64,000 bases of DNA. It comes from CBFIDA01 sp965661085 (GTDB taxonomy: Bacteria; Pseudomonadota; Gammaproteobacteria; Comchoanobacterales; Comchoanobacteraceae). Positions 54,508-63,241 of this stretch are shown piece after piece (the first letter of the stretch is position 1; each line of letters starts with the position of its first letter). Location: assembly GCA_965661085.1 (NCBI GenBank), contig CBFIDA010000004.1, positions 1-64,000 on the forward strand, in the 5' to 3' direction. A program made the translations under genes and the position numbers. Below the pieces are notes generated by a model. It made no database searches. It had not been told where the DNA came from and saw nothing but the letters and a program-made list of their open reading frames with translations.

Positions 54508-55803
54508 ATGTTGATGCGGTTTGATTCGAAGAAATGCCTACCCTGGTGCATGGTTGGATTGGGGTTGCTTTTTTATGCATACGAATCTATGTTGCGCGTA
54601 TCACCCAGTGTCATGAGCCTCGAGCTTATGGAAAATTTCAGTATCAGTGCCACACAGTTGTCACATTTGACCGCCTTTTATTATTACATTTATGCGCCCA
54701 TGCAGTTTGCAGTTGGTATCTTGATGGATCGTTATGGGCCAAGAAAACTGCTAAGTTTGGCTGCGCTGATGTGTGCGCTGGGCACTTATTTGTTTTCTTC
54801 TACTCATGATCTGCACATTGCCGAGCTTGGCCGCTTTATGGTTGGCTTTGGTTCTGCCTTCGCTTTTGTGGGCGTGCTGAAATTGGCCACCATATGGTTG
54901 CCACCTGAGCGCTTTGCCATCGTTTCCGGCACGACCATGGCACTGGGCATGGTGGGTGGTGTGCTTTGCGATTTGTTCATGCCTACTTTGATTCGTACCG
55001 AAGGCTGGCGCGTTGCATTGCATCACTCGGCTGTCTTTGGGCTTCTTTTGGTTGCCTTGTTGATGTTTGTGCTGCGTGATGGCGCAAAGCATTCCCCAAG
55101 GGACTTTAAACTGGCAGATTCCTACAAAGAGGCTTTCAAAAACTTGTACGTTTTGCTCTGTAATCGTCAAATATGGTTGAATGGCTTCATTGGTTGTTTG
55201 ATGTGGTTGCCAATTTCGATTTATGCCGAGACATGGGGGGTCAATTACCTGAGTCAGGTGCATCATATAGATCGTGCCACCGCGGCACACATCAATGCAT
55301 TTGTCTTTTGGGGTTGGGCTGTCGGTGGCCCAGTCGTTGGATTTTTATCTGATCGCATCCGTAAAAGGGTACTGCCCATGGCCGTTGGCTCACTTGGTGC
55401 TTGTCTCTGTTTTGTTGCCATCATGATGGTGCCATTACCATTGTGGGCTTATGCCCCGCTATTGTTTCTGTGCGGGTTGTTCAACAGCACCCAAGTCATT
55501 GTTTTTGCAGTCAGTCGTGAAAACACCACTGCCATCTCTGCAGGCACTGCAGCAGCACTGACCAATCTGCTGACCATGGTGTCTGGCATCATTCAGCCCA
55601 TTTCAGGATTTTTAATGGATTGGGCAGATGGTCCAACGCATGTTGCTGGCAGCGCGATATACTCGGCGCATGCCTACAACACTGCATTGTATGTCATACC
55701 TGCAGCATTGTTTGTTTCATTCTTATTGTGCTTGGTGCTCAAAGAAACGCATTGTCGAGAGCAATCATCGCAAAAAATCATGTCAGCACTTGGGTCTCAT
55801 TGA
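54508..55803 (+). CDS. MFS transporter (paralogue 3)
   Basis: A 431-residue, 12-segment major facilitator protein with GAGGAAA before the ATG. It starts LPWCMVGLGLLFYAYESMLRVSPSVMSLELM and shares GRFMVGFGSAFAFVGVLKLATIWLPPERFA with the transporter at 18597, so the two are paralogues. The helix 2-3 motif is GILMDRYGPRKLL and the matching second-half motif GFLSDRIRKRVLP. It is convergent with purB. Substrate unknown; the family is common in intracellular gammaproteobacteria and amino acids or nucleosides are plausible. Confidence 0.86.
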   Translation: MLMRFDSKKCLPWCMVGLGLLFYAYESMLRVSPSVMSLELMENFSISATQLSHLTAFYYYIYAPMQFAVGILMDRYGPRKLLSLAALMCALGTYLFSSTHDLHIAELGRFMVGFGSAFAFVGVLKLATIWLPPERFAIVSGTTMALGMVGGVLCDLFMPTLIRTEGWRVALHHSAVFGLLLVALLMFVLRDGAKHSPRDFKLADSYKEAFKNLYVLLCNRQIWLNGFIGCLMWLPISIYAETWGVNYLSQVHHIDRATAAHINAFVFWGWAVGGPVVGFLSDRIRKRVLPMAVGSLGACLCFVAIMMVPLPLWAYAPLLFLCGLFNSTQVIVFAVSRENTTAISAGTAAALTNLLTMVSGIIQPISGFLMDWADGPTHVAGSAIYSAHAYNTALYVIPAALFVSFLLCLVLKETHCREQSSQKIMSALGSH

Positions 55804-55867
55804 GCGATTCGCAATCATTGGCCTCGCCTTATCTCGGCTGATTTAAAAGCTTCGATGAATTGTGGGG

Positions 55868-57265
55868 TCAATCACGTTGGCATAAATTGACCATGCTGAG
55901 TGCTTCATTCAGTATTTCAGTGTCTGCACCAGCATAGCTTGATGGTGTGAGATTTCGCAATACGGATGCATCGTCATCGGGCAGGAAAAGATCCTCAATA
56001 AGCTTCTTATATAAATTCGCATTGAGTTTTTGGCCCTGCGTGAGCTCTCGTATTGTATTGTATGCGTCAACATGACCGTGTTTCCGCAATATGGTTTGTA
56101 TGGCTTCACCCAATATTTCCCAGTGCGCATCAAGTTCTTTTTTGAGGCTGTCTTCGTTTGGCGTAATTTTATGCAACCCATCATGCAGTTGTTGATGGGC
56201 CATGTCCGCATATGCCAAGGCAACGCCAATGTTACGCATGACGGTTGAATCACTGAGATCACGTTGCAGGCGAGATTGGCTCAGTTTGACCGCCAAATGT
56301 TGTTGCAAAGCGATGCTGATCCCAAGATTGCCCTCAGCATTTTCAAATTGAATGGGATTGACTTTATGGGGCATGGTCGAGGAGCCCACTTGTTTTGTAC
56401 TGTTTTTTGCAAGCTTGAAATGATTGTGTGAGATGTATTGCCATATGTCGGTGCTCAGATCCATCAAAATGGTATTGATTTCAATACACCGATGCATAAG
56501 CTGACCAATGTGGTCGTGGGGTTCAATCTGAGTCGTTACAGGATTCCACATCAGCCCCAGACCTTTTACAAATGCTTCAGAGCAAGCCAACCAATCGACG
56601 TTGGGATATGCAATTATATGCGCATTGAACCCACCTGTGGCGCCATTGAATTTGCCTTCAATGTTGACCGCATCCAAATGTTGGATCGCCATGGCCAATC
56701 TTCTTACAAAGACAGCCAGCTCTCTGCCCACCGTTGTAGGAGTTGCAGGTTGACCATGGGTGCGTGCCAACATTGGCGTGTCGATGTGTTGTTTCGCGAG
56801 TTCACACAGTGTATCAAGCAGTGTCATCAGTCTTGGGCGTATTGTTTTTTGAATGGCAGATTGTGTCATCAATGCATACGCCAGGTTATTGATGTCTTCA
56901 GACGTACAGGCAAAATGTAGCCATGGAACATAAGTGGCCCATCCCTCGAATGCCTGTTGTGATAGAAAAATCTCTATGGCTTTGACATCATGAGACACTT
57001 CTTTCTCAATCATTTTTATACGGGTTGCATCATCGGTATGAAAATTGTGTAGCAAATACGTTAAGGCATCGGATAAGGCTTTGGGCAGTGCCGGACATTC
57101 CGGTATATGCGGCATGTCCGCAAGTGTCTTCAGCCAAGAAATTTCAACAAACAAACGATGCCATATCAGTGATTTTTCGCAAAAATGCTCTGCAAGGGCA
57201 CCGCATTGCTTGTGGTAACGGCCATCAAGCGGTGAAAGTGAAAGCAACGGATGGTGAGATGTCAT
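55868..57265 (-). CDS. purB: Adenylosuccinate lyase
   Basis: A 465-residue fumarase-superfamily enzyme acting twice in purine synthesis (SAICAR and adenylosuccinate cleavage). The superfamily signature is GSSTMPHKVNPIQFENAEGN, with the catalytic Ser in that loop; ARTHGQPATPTTVGRELA and FACTSEDINNLAYALM are further conserved blocks. It begins MTSHHPLLSLSPLDGRYHKQ at the ATG 57265; the frame is open to 57286. E. coli PurB has 456 residues. Divergent from miaA. Confidence 0.96.
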   Translation of the reverse strand: MTSHHPLLSLSPLDGRYHKQCGALAEHFCEKSLIWHRLFVEISWLKTLADMPHIPECPALPKALSDALTYLLHNFHTDDATRIKMIEKEVSHDVKAIEIFLSQQAFEGWATYVPWLHFACTSEDINNLAYALMTQSAIQKTIRPRLMTLLDTLCELAKQHIDTPMLARTHGQPATPTTVGRELAVFVRRLAMAIQHLDAVNIEGKFNGATGGFNAHIIAYPNVDWLACSEAFVKGLGLMWNPVTTQIEPHDHIGQLMHRCIEINTILMDLSTDIWQYISHNHFKLAKNSTKQVGSSTMPHKVNPIQFENAEGNLGISIALQQHLAVKLSQSRLQRDLSDSTVMRNIGVALAYADMAHQQLHDGLHKITPNEDSLKKELDAHWEILGEAIQTILRKHGHVDAYNTIRELTQGQKLNANLYKKLIEDLFLPDDDASVLRNLTPSSYAGADTEILNEALSMVNLCQRD

Positions 57266-57383
57266 GATGTGCAATCCAAAAATCATGATGATATCATAAG
57301 TTTTGTGTTGAAAACATTCAAAATGTCGTTGTGCTTTTTCAATGTTGTGTTAAGATTCATCGTCACTATAGAAGCGATTCATT

Positions 57384-58352
57384 ATGCATGCACCAAAATA
57401 CCCGATTGTATCGCTGATGGGCCCAACTGGCACAGGCAAGACCCAGTTGGCGATGATGTTGGCAGACCACTGCCCTTGCCATTTGATCAGCATTGATGCC
57501 GTGATGATATATCGAGGCATGGACATTGGTGCGGCAAAACCTGACCGCGCAACACGGCTAAAATATCCACACGCACTTGTAGACATCTTGGACCCAACCG
57601 AGCGCTATTCAGTGCATCAATGTGTGACTGATGTTGCCAAAGAAATTGCAATTGCACAGAAAAATGATGCCATGCCCGTGTTGGTGGGCGGCACCATGAT
57701 GTATCATCATGCAATTCAATTTGGCATGCATCGATCGCCGCCATCAACGATGCAAGCCAGGAAAAAAGTAAAGCAGATGCTGCAAACACATGGTCTTAAA
57801 AAGCTTTGGGAGATGCTTGACGAGCTTGATCCCAAGTTTGCGTCTGGCGTCATGCCGACAGACACCCAAAGAATTTTAAGAGGGCATGAGATGCTTCTTC
57901 ATGGGCACACCTTGCCATCTGAGTGGTTGGATGGTAGTAGAGAAGTCTCTGTGCTGGATGGATACCAAACACTGACAGTTGTTTTAAAGCCGTACAGCCG
58001 TACAGCACTGTATCAGCGGCTCAACGATCGCTTTGATGCAATGATGGCCGAAGGTTTGTTGGAGGAAACAAGAAATCTGATTGATACATATGGTGTGTTG
58101 GCAGAATTGCCAGCATTTCGCGCTGTTGGTTATAGGCAACTGTCTCAACACATTGTGGGTCAATGTGACTTGGTGTGTGCGGCAAACAACGCAAAAACTG
58201 CAACGCGCAGATTGGCAAAGCGTCAGTTGACATGGCTCAATCGGTGGCAGGACGTATCGCGCTGTGAAATCAACTCGGATATGGACCTGGCATCCATGTT
58301 TAAAGAGATTTCGAATCGCATCGACCCATTGCATCATTTGGCTTATAGATGA
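57384..58352 (+). CDS. miaA: tRNA dimethylallyltransferase MiaA
   Basis: A 322-residue enzyme that puts the isopentenyl group on A37 of tRNAs reading UNN codons. P-loop GPTGTGKTQLAM; SIDAVMIYRGMDIGAAKP; HALVDILDPTERYSVHQC; LVGGTMMYHHAI; and the tRNA-binding RAVGYRQLSQHI. The C-terminal TRRLAKRQLTWLNRWQDV is the family end. It provides the substrate for miaB (17241) and miaE (61048). In E. coli it lies between mutL and hfq; here mutL is 46 kb away. Confidence 0.96.
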   Translation: MHAPKYPIVSLMGPTGTGKTQLAMMLADHCPCHLISIDAVMIYRGMDIGAAKPDRATRLKYPHALVDILDPTERYSVHQCVTDVAKEIAIAQKNDAMPVLVGGTMMYHHAIQFGMHRSPPSTMQARKKVKQMLQTHGLKKLWEMLDELDPKFASGVMPTDTQRILRGHEMLLHGHTLPSEWLDGSREVSVLDGYQTLTVVLKPYSRTALYQRLNDRFDAMMAEGLLEETRNLIDTYGVLAELPAFRAVGYRQLSQHIVGQCDLVCAANNAKTATRRLAKRQLTWLNRWQDVSRCEINSDMDLASMFKEISNRIDPLHHLAYR

Positions 58353-58362
58353 ATGAGATGCG

Positions 58363-58391
58363 TTGCTTTTAAAATGGCAACATAGTATAAT
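58363..58391 (+). promoter_or_regulatory. Sigma70-type promoter for hfq
   Basis: TTGCTT (58363-58368), 17-base spacer, perfect TATAAT (58386-58391). The leader carries a small hairpin, CCGTC (58399-58403) with GACGG (58410-58414), before AAAGGAA and the ATG. In E. coli hfq mRNA is autoregulated at its 5' leader; that use here is inference. Confidence 0.55.
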
Positions 58392-58442
58392 GTTTCTACC
58401 GTCTAAGTTGACGGGAAACAACAACAAATAAAAGGAATCGGC

Positions 58443-58718
58443 ATGAATCAACTCAAACCAACCACAACACTGCAAGATCCATTTCTCAATGCATTGCGTC
58501 GACAGCGTGTACCAGTGGCCATTTATCTCACCAATGGCATCAAGCTTCAAGGTCACGTTGCTGCCTTTGATCAGTACGTTGTGCTTTTAAAAAACAACAG
58601 CAAACAAATGGTGTTTAAGCACGCCATTGCTACCATTGTGCCTTCTCGCAATGTCATTCTCAACGATGACGATGAATTTGCAACTGAGCAAGAAGAGGAC
58701 ACCATGGAAGCCTTTTAA
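58443..58718 (+). CDS. hfq: RNA chaperone Hfq
   Basis: A 91-residue Sm-like protein that helps small RNAs pair with mRNAs. [40 protein letters not shown] is the Sm1 motif and [18 protein letters not shown] the Sm2 motif with the KH pair of the proximal RNA site. The short acidic C-terminal tail ([18 protein letters not shown]) is variable. Its gene is preceded by its own promoter and followed by a strong terminator, so it may be read separately from hflK. Confidence 0.97.
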   Translation: MNQLKPTTTLQDPFLNALRRQRVPVAIYLTNGIKLQGHVAAFDQYVVLLKNNSKQMVFKHAIATIVPSRNVILNDDDEFATEQEEDTMEAF

Positions 58719-58747
58719 AGTTTATTTTAAAGGTTTGTAAACTGCTT

Positions 58748-58775
58748 AAAAAGCCATGCGTCGCATGGCTTTTTT
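58748..58775 (+). terminator. Rho-independent terminator after hfq
   Basis: AAAAAGCCATGC (58748-58759) pairs with GCATGGCTTTTT (58763-58774) around the loop GTC, ending in a T run. It is a near-perfect intrinsic terminator 30 bases after the hfq stop. The remaining 200 bases to hflK hold nothing recognised; hflX, usual here, is absent. Confidence 0.85.
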
Positions 58776-58983
58776 GTATGTCAAACGCACGAAGATCACA
58801 TACACACTGTATTCTCATTCATGACCCAAAAATGCATGTTGCTTGATGTGTTGAATGCGTCAATCTTTTGTGCACGCAGTGTTGCTGTACTTGAAGCATC
58901 ATTGCAACATGCTCGTATCATTTTTTACTTGATGCGTCTCTGGTCGTTGATTATGATGAATGTGATCGAAACAGGGAGCAGTT

Positions 58984-60189
58984 GTGTCATTTCTTCAAGT
59001 AAAGCGTCTAAAAGGATTGGTGTTTCAGGATGGACCACCCAATTTAGACGAAATTCTAAAACAATTCATCGGCGGCAACCAAAAAGCCAAGCAGGCATTT
59101 AGAAAGCCTGGTCAGACCAGCACGCCTGATTTCAACATCAATATGAAATTGGTGCTGGGCCTGCTTGCCGTGGTTTGGTTTATTTCTGGGATCATTGTTG
59201 TCAAACCAGCAGAAAAAGCAACGGTACTGACATTTGGTAAATACAGTGCCACACTTGAACGGGGCTTGCATTGGGTGCCACCCATCATAAGCAGTGTATT
59301 TGTCTTGGATGTGAATAAAATTCACTCATTCAAACATACTTCTGAAATGCTGACCAAAGATGAAAACATCGTCGATGTGTCGGTTGCTGTGTGGTACCGC
59401 ATCCGAGAACCCAAAAAGTTCTTATTCAACGTCGCCAACCCTGGCTTGAGCCTTAGAGAGGCCACAGCAAGTGCTTTACGCCAGGTCATTGGCCATACGG
59501 AACTCGATCAAATCCTGACGAAAGGTCGGAACAGAGTGATGGAAGATACCAAGCAACAATTGCTTGATATTTTAGACCGCTATCAAACGGGTATTGAGGT
59601 TACCGCTTTAAACCTATTGCCTGCAAAACCGCCAGAAGCTGTGACTGCCGCATTTGATGATGCCATCAAGGCTCGTGAAGATGAGCAACGCTTCATTAAC
59701 CAGGCCAAAGCGTATGCTGAAAAAGTTGAGCCCATCGCCGTTGGACAGGCCAGCCGAATTGTACGTCAAGCCAAAGCAGATGCCAAGCAGATTGTTTTGA
59801 AAGCCGACGCCGATGTGGCACCATTTGTAGCACTTTTGCCAGCAGAAAAAGCACAGCCCGAGTTGACCAATACGCGTTTGTATTTCACAACCATGGCAAG
59901 CATTCTTTCTCATGTGCGAAAAATCATCACCAATCATGGCAGCAATACCAACCTGTTTTTGACGCCGCAAGGACAAAGACCGCAAGAACTGGCAAAAATG
60001 GCCGCACTGTCTCCCATGAGCGCGTCCCGTCAACCTGTGCGTATTGCGACGGCTTATCCTGAACATACAAATACCGTAGTGCCAGGCAACCGTACCCACC
60101 AGACAACCAAATATGGCGCAGCAGAGTCACGTTCTAATTACGCGTTCATTGCGCCCCCATCAAGCAATCAGCATGGAGCATCATCATGA
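58984..60189 (+). CDS. hflK: Protease modulator HflK
   Basis: A 401-residue SPFH/prohibitin-domain protein that with HflC surrounds the FtsH protease in the inner membrane. LVFQDGPPNLDEILKQFIGG is the HflK N-terminal motif, one membrane segment follows at about 55-75 (LVLGLLAVVWFISGIIVV), then the SPFH domain with GLHWVPPIISSVFVLDV and VIGHTELDQILTKGRNRVMEDTKQQLLDILDRYQTGIEVTALNLLPAKPP. The GTG start at 58984 has GGGAG five bases upstream. The C-terminal tail (about 70 residues, Pro/Thr/Ser-rich) looks disordered. hflC overlaps its stop. Confidence 0.94.
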   Translation: MSFLQVKRLKGLVFQDGPPNLDEILKQFIGGNQKAKQAFRKPGQTSTPDFNINMKLVLGLLAVVWFISGIIVVKPAEKATVLTFGKYSATLERGLHWVPPIISSVFVLDVNKIHSFKHTSEMLTKDENIVDVSVAVWYRIREPKKFLFNVANPGLSLREATASALRQVIGHTELDQILTKGRNRVMEDTKQQLLDILDRYQTGIEVTALNLLPAKPPEAVTAAFDDAIKAREDEQRFINQAKAYAEKVEPIAVGQASRIVRQAKADAKQIVLKADADVAPFVALLPAEKAQPELTNTRLYFTTMASILSHVRKIITNHGSNTNLFLTPQGQRPQELAKMAALSPMSASRQPVRIATAYPEHTNTVVPGNRTHQTTKYGAAESRSNYAFIAPPSSNQHGASS

Positions 60190-61073
60190 AAAAAGTCCTT
60201 AGTATTGTAGTTATTGGATTCATTGTGCTTTCTTCACTGTTTGTTGTACAAGAAGGTCAAAATGCCCTTGTCTTGAGGCTTGGTAAAATCATTAAGGTTG
60301 ACCAGGGCATGGTGCCGAAAAATTTTCAACCAGGCATACATGTCAAGATACCATTGGTGGATCATGTTCTGTACTACGATAAACGTCTTCAGACCCTGAG
60401 TCCAGGCAATCACCAGAAAGTGCTTACTGCTGAGCAGAAAAGATTGATTGTGGATTATTATGTCAAATGGCGCATCGTCGATTTGGCACAATTCTACAAA
60501 AGCACCAGCGGTGATGTTTCAAAGGCAGAGTACTTATTGATGCAACGTGTCAATGATACATTGCGTGCTGCTTTTGGTGAACGCACCATCAATGAGGTGG
60601 TTTCAGGTGAGCGCTCAGCCGTGATGAAACTTTTAAAGTCTAAAGCGGATGATGGCGCCAACGCACTTGGTATTGCAGTTGTTGATGTGCGCATCAAAAA
60701 GATCGATTTGCCTCAAGAGGTTCAGGAGTCTGTTTATTCGAGAATGAGTACCGATCGAGAACGTGTGGCAACCAAACATCGATCACAGGGTAAATCTGAG
60801 TCTGAAAAAATCAAAGCACAAGCCGATGCCAATGTCACACTTACCATTGCAAAAGCACGGCAAGAGGCTGCAGCAATTCGTGCAAAAGGGCAGGAAGAAG
60901 CTGCAGAAATATACAACCGTGCATATGGTGCCAATCCATCCTTTTATCGCTTGTACACCAGCCTTCATTCCTATGCCATGAGTTTCAATGCACATGATAT
61001 CGTTTTGTTGGATCCAAATTCAGAATTTTTGCGAAAATTTAACGCCTATGGTCCTTTTGTCAAAAAACGATGA
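60186..61073 (+). CDS. hflC: Protease modulator HflC
   Basis: A 295-residue SPFH protein, partner of HflK. N-terminal membrane segment (VLSIVVIGFIVLSSLFVVQEGQNALVLRLGKI), then GIHVKIPLVDHVLYYDKRLQTL, AFGERTINEVVSGERSAVMKLLKSKADDGANALGIAVVDVRIKKIDLPQEVQESVYSRMSTDRERVA, and the alanine-rich coiled coil AREEA-type region. The ATG overlaps the hflK stop (ATGA). The MiaE gene begins inside its last 26 bases. Confidence 0.95.
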   Translation: MKKVLSIVVIGFIVLSSLFVVQEGQNALVLRLGKIIKVDQGMVPKNFQPGIHVKIPLVDHVLYYDKRLQTLSPGNHQKVLTAEQKRLIVDYYVKWRIVDLAQFYKSTSGDVSKAEYLLMQRVNDTLRAAFGERTINEVVSGERSAVMKLLKSKADDGANALGIAVVDVRIKKIDLPQEVQESVYSRMSTDRERVATKHRSQGKSESEKIKAQADANVTLTIAKARQEAAAIRAKGQEEAAEIYNRAYGANPSFYRLYTSLHSYAMSFNAHDIVLLDPNSEFLRKFNAYGPFVKKR

Positions 61074-61704
61074 CGCCATTCTATATGGATGTCCGGTGAC
61101 ACGTGAACGACCACTTTTGTCGGGCACCCCGGTGATCTGGGTTCGGCATGTGCTGAAAGATATTCCGACGCTTCTGAATGATCATGCGCACTGTGAGCGA
61201 AAAGCCGCTGCCTTTGCGCTGGGTTTGTTGCAAAGATATGCAGAGCAAAATCCATTTGCCGTGGCCTTGTCAAAATTGGCGCGTGAGGAGATGCGTCATT
61301 TTGAGCTTGTTCTGCGTATGCTGACGCAACGGGGGCATGCATACGGACCATTGAAGCCTTCCAATTATGCTCGAACAATGCGAAATCAAATGGATCAGTC
61401 GGAGCCCCATCGACTGTTGGACCATTTGATGATTGCGGCATTGATTGAAGCCAGGTCTTGTGAGCGGTTTGATTTGTTGCATCCGGCACTGCTACAGGTT
61501 GATGAAGAGCTGGCAAGGTTTTACGCCAAACTGGCTCAGGCAGAGCGCCGACATTATTTGCTTTACTTTAAAATGGCAGAGACCATGTGCGGGCATCTAG
61601 ACATCCATGAGGCACATGCGCATTGGGCGCAAATTGAGGCCACAGAACTCAGCAAATCAGATGATCAAATCAGAATGCACAGTGGACATCCTGGATCAAT
61701 GTAA
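61048..61704 (+). CDS. miaE: tRNA-(ms2io6A)-hydroxylase MiaE
   Basis: A 218-residue diiron hydroxylase that converts ms2i6A37 to ms2io6A37 in tRNA. The four-helix diiron pattern is visible: DHAHCERKAAAFALGLL (E..H-type ligand near the start), LAREEMRHFELVLRML, ALIEARSCERFDLL and LAQAERRHYLLYF (ExxH pairs). The start chosen is the ATG at 61048 (MVLLSKNDDA); the frame is open to 60988. The overlap with hflC shows it belongs to the hflKC transcript. With miaA and miaB it completes the pathway. Confidence 0.92.
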   Translation: MVLLSKNDDAILYGCPVTRERPLLSGTPVIWVRHVLKDIPTLLNDHAHCERKAAAFALGLLQRYAEQNPFAVALSKLAREEMRHFELVLRMLTQRGHAYGPLKPSNYARTMRNQMDQSEPHRLLDHLMIAALIEARSCERFDLLHPALLQVDEELARFYAKLAQAERRHYLLYFKMAETMCGHLDIHEAHAHWAQIEATELSKSDDQIRMHSGHPGSM

Positions 61705-61740
61705 ATAACATGGCAAGATCAAAACCGTGAAATCTACATA

Positions 61741-61773
61741 TTGACTTCGCTATTGATAATGATTATCATTATC
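61741..61773 (+). promoter_or_regulatory. Fur box overlapping a sigma70 promoter
   Basis: GATAATGATTATCATTATC at 61755-61773 differs from the classical 19-base Fur box at a single base. It covers the -10 element of a promoter with TTGACT (61741-61746), 17-base spacer and TATCAT (61764-61769). Fur with iron would block this promoter. The next gene, an unknown membrane protein, starts at 61796 (or 61781). Confidence 0.75.
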
Positions 61774-61795
61774 GACATATATGAGGGAGTCTTTC

Positions 61796-63238
61796 TTGAA
61801 TAACAATTTGAAAACAGCTCTGGTGAGTGTGTTCTTGTCGGCTTTGAATCTACTGGTTTATTGGCAATTTAAATTTTCCATTCATTCTATTGGCCTGACG
61901 GTTGTACTTGGTCTCATTGCGGTGTGTTGGAATGTCTACTGTGCGCATGAGATGGTCAATGACTCAAATGAAACCAAACTGTGGATTACTTTATTTGTGG
62001 CAGTTGCTTTCATTTGGGTGGCGCTGGGTGCATTTTTTGAATGGCGCACCGCCATCCTTTCACTGATTTTTTCTGGTTGGCTTCAGACTGTGATGTTGTG
62101 TGTGGGCATGCTTGCCATGTGTGGGTGGTTGTGTTTGAGTCTGACAAAAAAGGATGAGCTGTACGTTGTTTTGAGTCAAATCAAGGTTGAGGACATCTCC
62201 AAAAAGTGTGATGGCCAGATCATATTTGGTTTCTTGATCATTGTGATGGCATGTGTTGGGCAGTATTTCATGTTATTTCATTTGCCTTCATGGTGCTTTG
62301 CTGTTTTATGTCTGCCAGGGCTTTTCATGGTTTGTCAATATTATCAGGTACTTTTGCTACTGGTTCATGTGGCAGCCGAAGGTGGCATCACAGCCCAGGG
62401 TTTGTTTTCGCAAACACGCTCTTTTTTTTATGCTTTTATGGTTTGGGCTGTGGCGGCTTTTTGCGAATTTGTCATCGACGTTTCATCGCTCTCTCAAGCC
62501 AATACCACTTATTCTAATTCAGAACAGGTTCATGGCATGAAAAAGTTTGTTGTTTTTTGTGCATCTCTGTCTTATGGGGTTTGTGTTGTGTTGTTGGCTG
62601 TGTATTTGTGGCCTCAGATGATGCAATTGATTGGCCATGTGTGTCATGTCTTGCCTGTTGCGCTTTCAGTTTCAGGATTGGGCATGATGGGCTATGCTGT
62701 GGTTTGTGCATGTTTGTCTTTGGGGGGCTTTGGCGCCGCATGTTTTGTGTACCAAAATTTGATGGGACCCCAGCATGATGCTGACTCAAAAGTCCAACAA
62801 GATGGTGCGCAGTTCGGAGACGATATGGTTTATGGCCGGATTTTCTCCTTGGTGTGTGTTTTGCTCTTGATCTTGGCCATTCTTTATCCCATCTGGGCTG
62901 TTTGTATTGCGATGCCATTAATGATCTTTGTTTGGTTCTCTCCAAAGGTTTCCTACGCATCAATGGTGTCATCCTGTCTTGTAAATATGATCACAGGTTG
63001 TACGTGCTTGCTCACAGGTGTTTTGGGTGCGTTGTTGTTTTCAAATCTGATGGGGTTCTCTGCTTATGTCACTTGCATCAACGTGATCGCTGCGGGTTGT
63101 ACCGATTTTTCGGTCTACCACCGTGATATAAAAACAAGTGTCCGGCCATACATGCCGGCTGTAAAATGGGTTCCCAACCAATCAACTCTCAGCAACCAGC
63201 CCTCAGCAACCAGCCCCCCATTTAATCATCAAGGATAG
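61796..63238 (+). CDS. Unknown polytopic membrane protein behind a Fur box
   Basis: A 480-residue protein (485 if the ATG at 61781 is used) that I do not recognise. I favour the TTG at 61796 because GAGGGAG lies six bases before it and the ATG at 61781 would leave almost no leader after the promoter. It has about 10-12 hydrophobic segments: ALVSVFLSALNLLVYW, IGLTVVLGLIAVCWNVYC, LWITLFVAVAFIWVALGAFF, and others at roughly 95-125, 145-200, 215-235, 250-290, 295-325, 360-400 and 405-440. The C-terminal tail ends in SNQPSATSPPFN, made by a 14-base duplication. A role in iron uptake or iron-starvation response is suggested by the regulation, not by the protein itself. Confidence 0.75.
   Translation: MNNNLKTALVSVFLSALNLLVYWQFKFSIHSIGLTVVLGLIAVCWNVYCAHEMVNDSNETKLWITLFVAVAFIWVALGAFFEWRTAILSLIFSGWLQTVMLCVGMLAMCGWLCLSLTKKDELYVVLSQIKVEDISKKCDGQIIFGFLIIVMACVGQYFMLFHLPSWCFAVLCLPGLFMVCQYYQVLLLLVHVAAEGGITAQGLFSQTRSFFYAFMVWAVAAFCEFVIDVSSLSQANTTYSNSEQVHGMKKFVVFCASLSYGVCVVLLAVYLWPQMMQLIGHVCHVLPVALSVSGLGMMGYAVVCACLSLGGFGAACFVYQNLMGPQHDADSKVQQDGAQFGDDMVYGRIFSLVCVLLLILAILYPIWAVCIAMPLMIFVWFSPKVSYASMVSSCLVNMITGCTCLLTGVLGALLFSNLMGFSAYVTCINVIAAGCTDFSVYHRDIKTSVRPYMPAVKWVPNQSTLSNQPSATSPPFNHQG
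63188..63215 (+). repeat. Tandem 14-base duplication in the 3' end of the membrane-protein gene
   Basis: CTCAGCAACCAGCC occurs twice in a row, at 63188-63201 and 63202-63215. The unit is not a multiple of three, so gain or loss of a copy would change the last residues and the stop codon. Confidence 0.85.
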
Positions 63239-63241
63239 CAC

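Noticed and set aside
58821..59102. 93-codon open frame between hfq and hflK, checked as an hflX remnant
   Set aside because: No G-domain or N-terminal HflX motif in any frame, and it overlaps hflK out of frame.
62514..62972. 152-codon minus-strand frame inside the Fur-linked membrane-protein gene
   Set aside because: Lys/Pro/His-rich shadow of a hydrophobic coding frame; no start signal.
63188..63215. CRISPR-like repeat
   Set aside because: Only two adjacent 14-base copies without spacers, inside a coding region.
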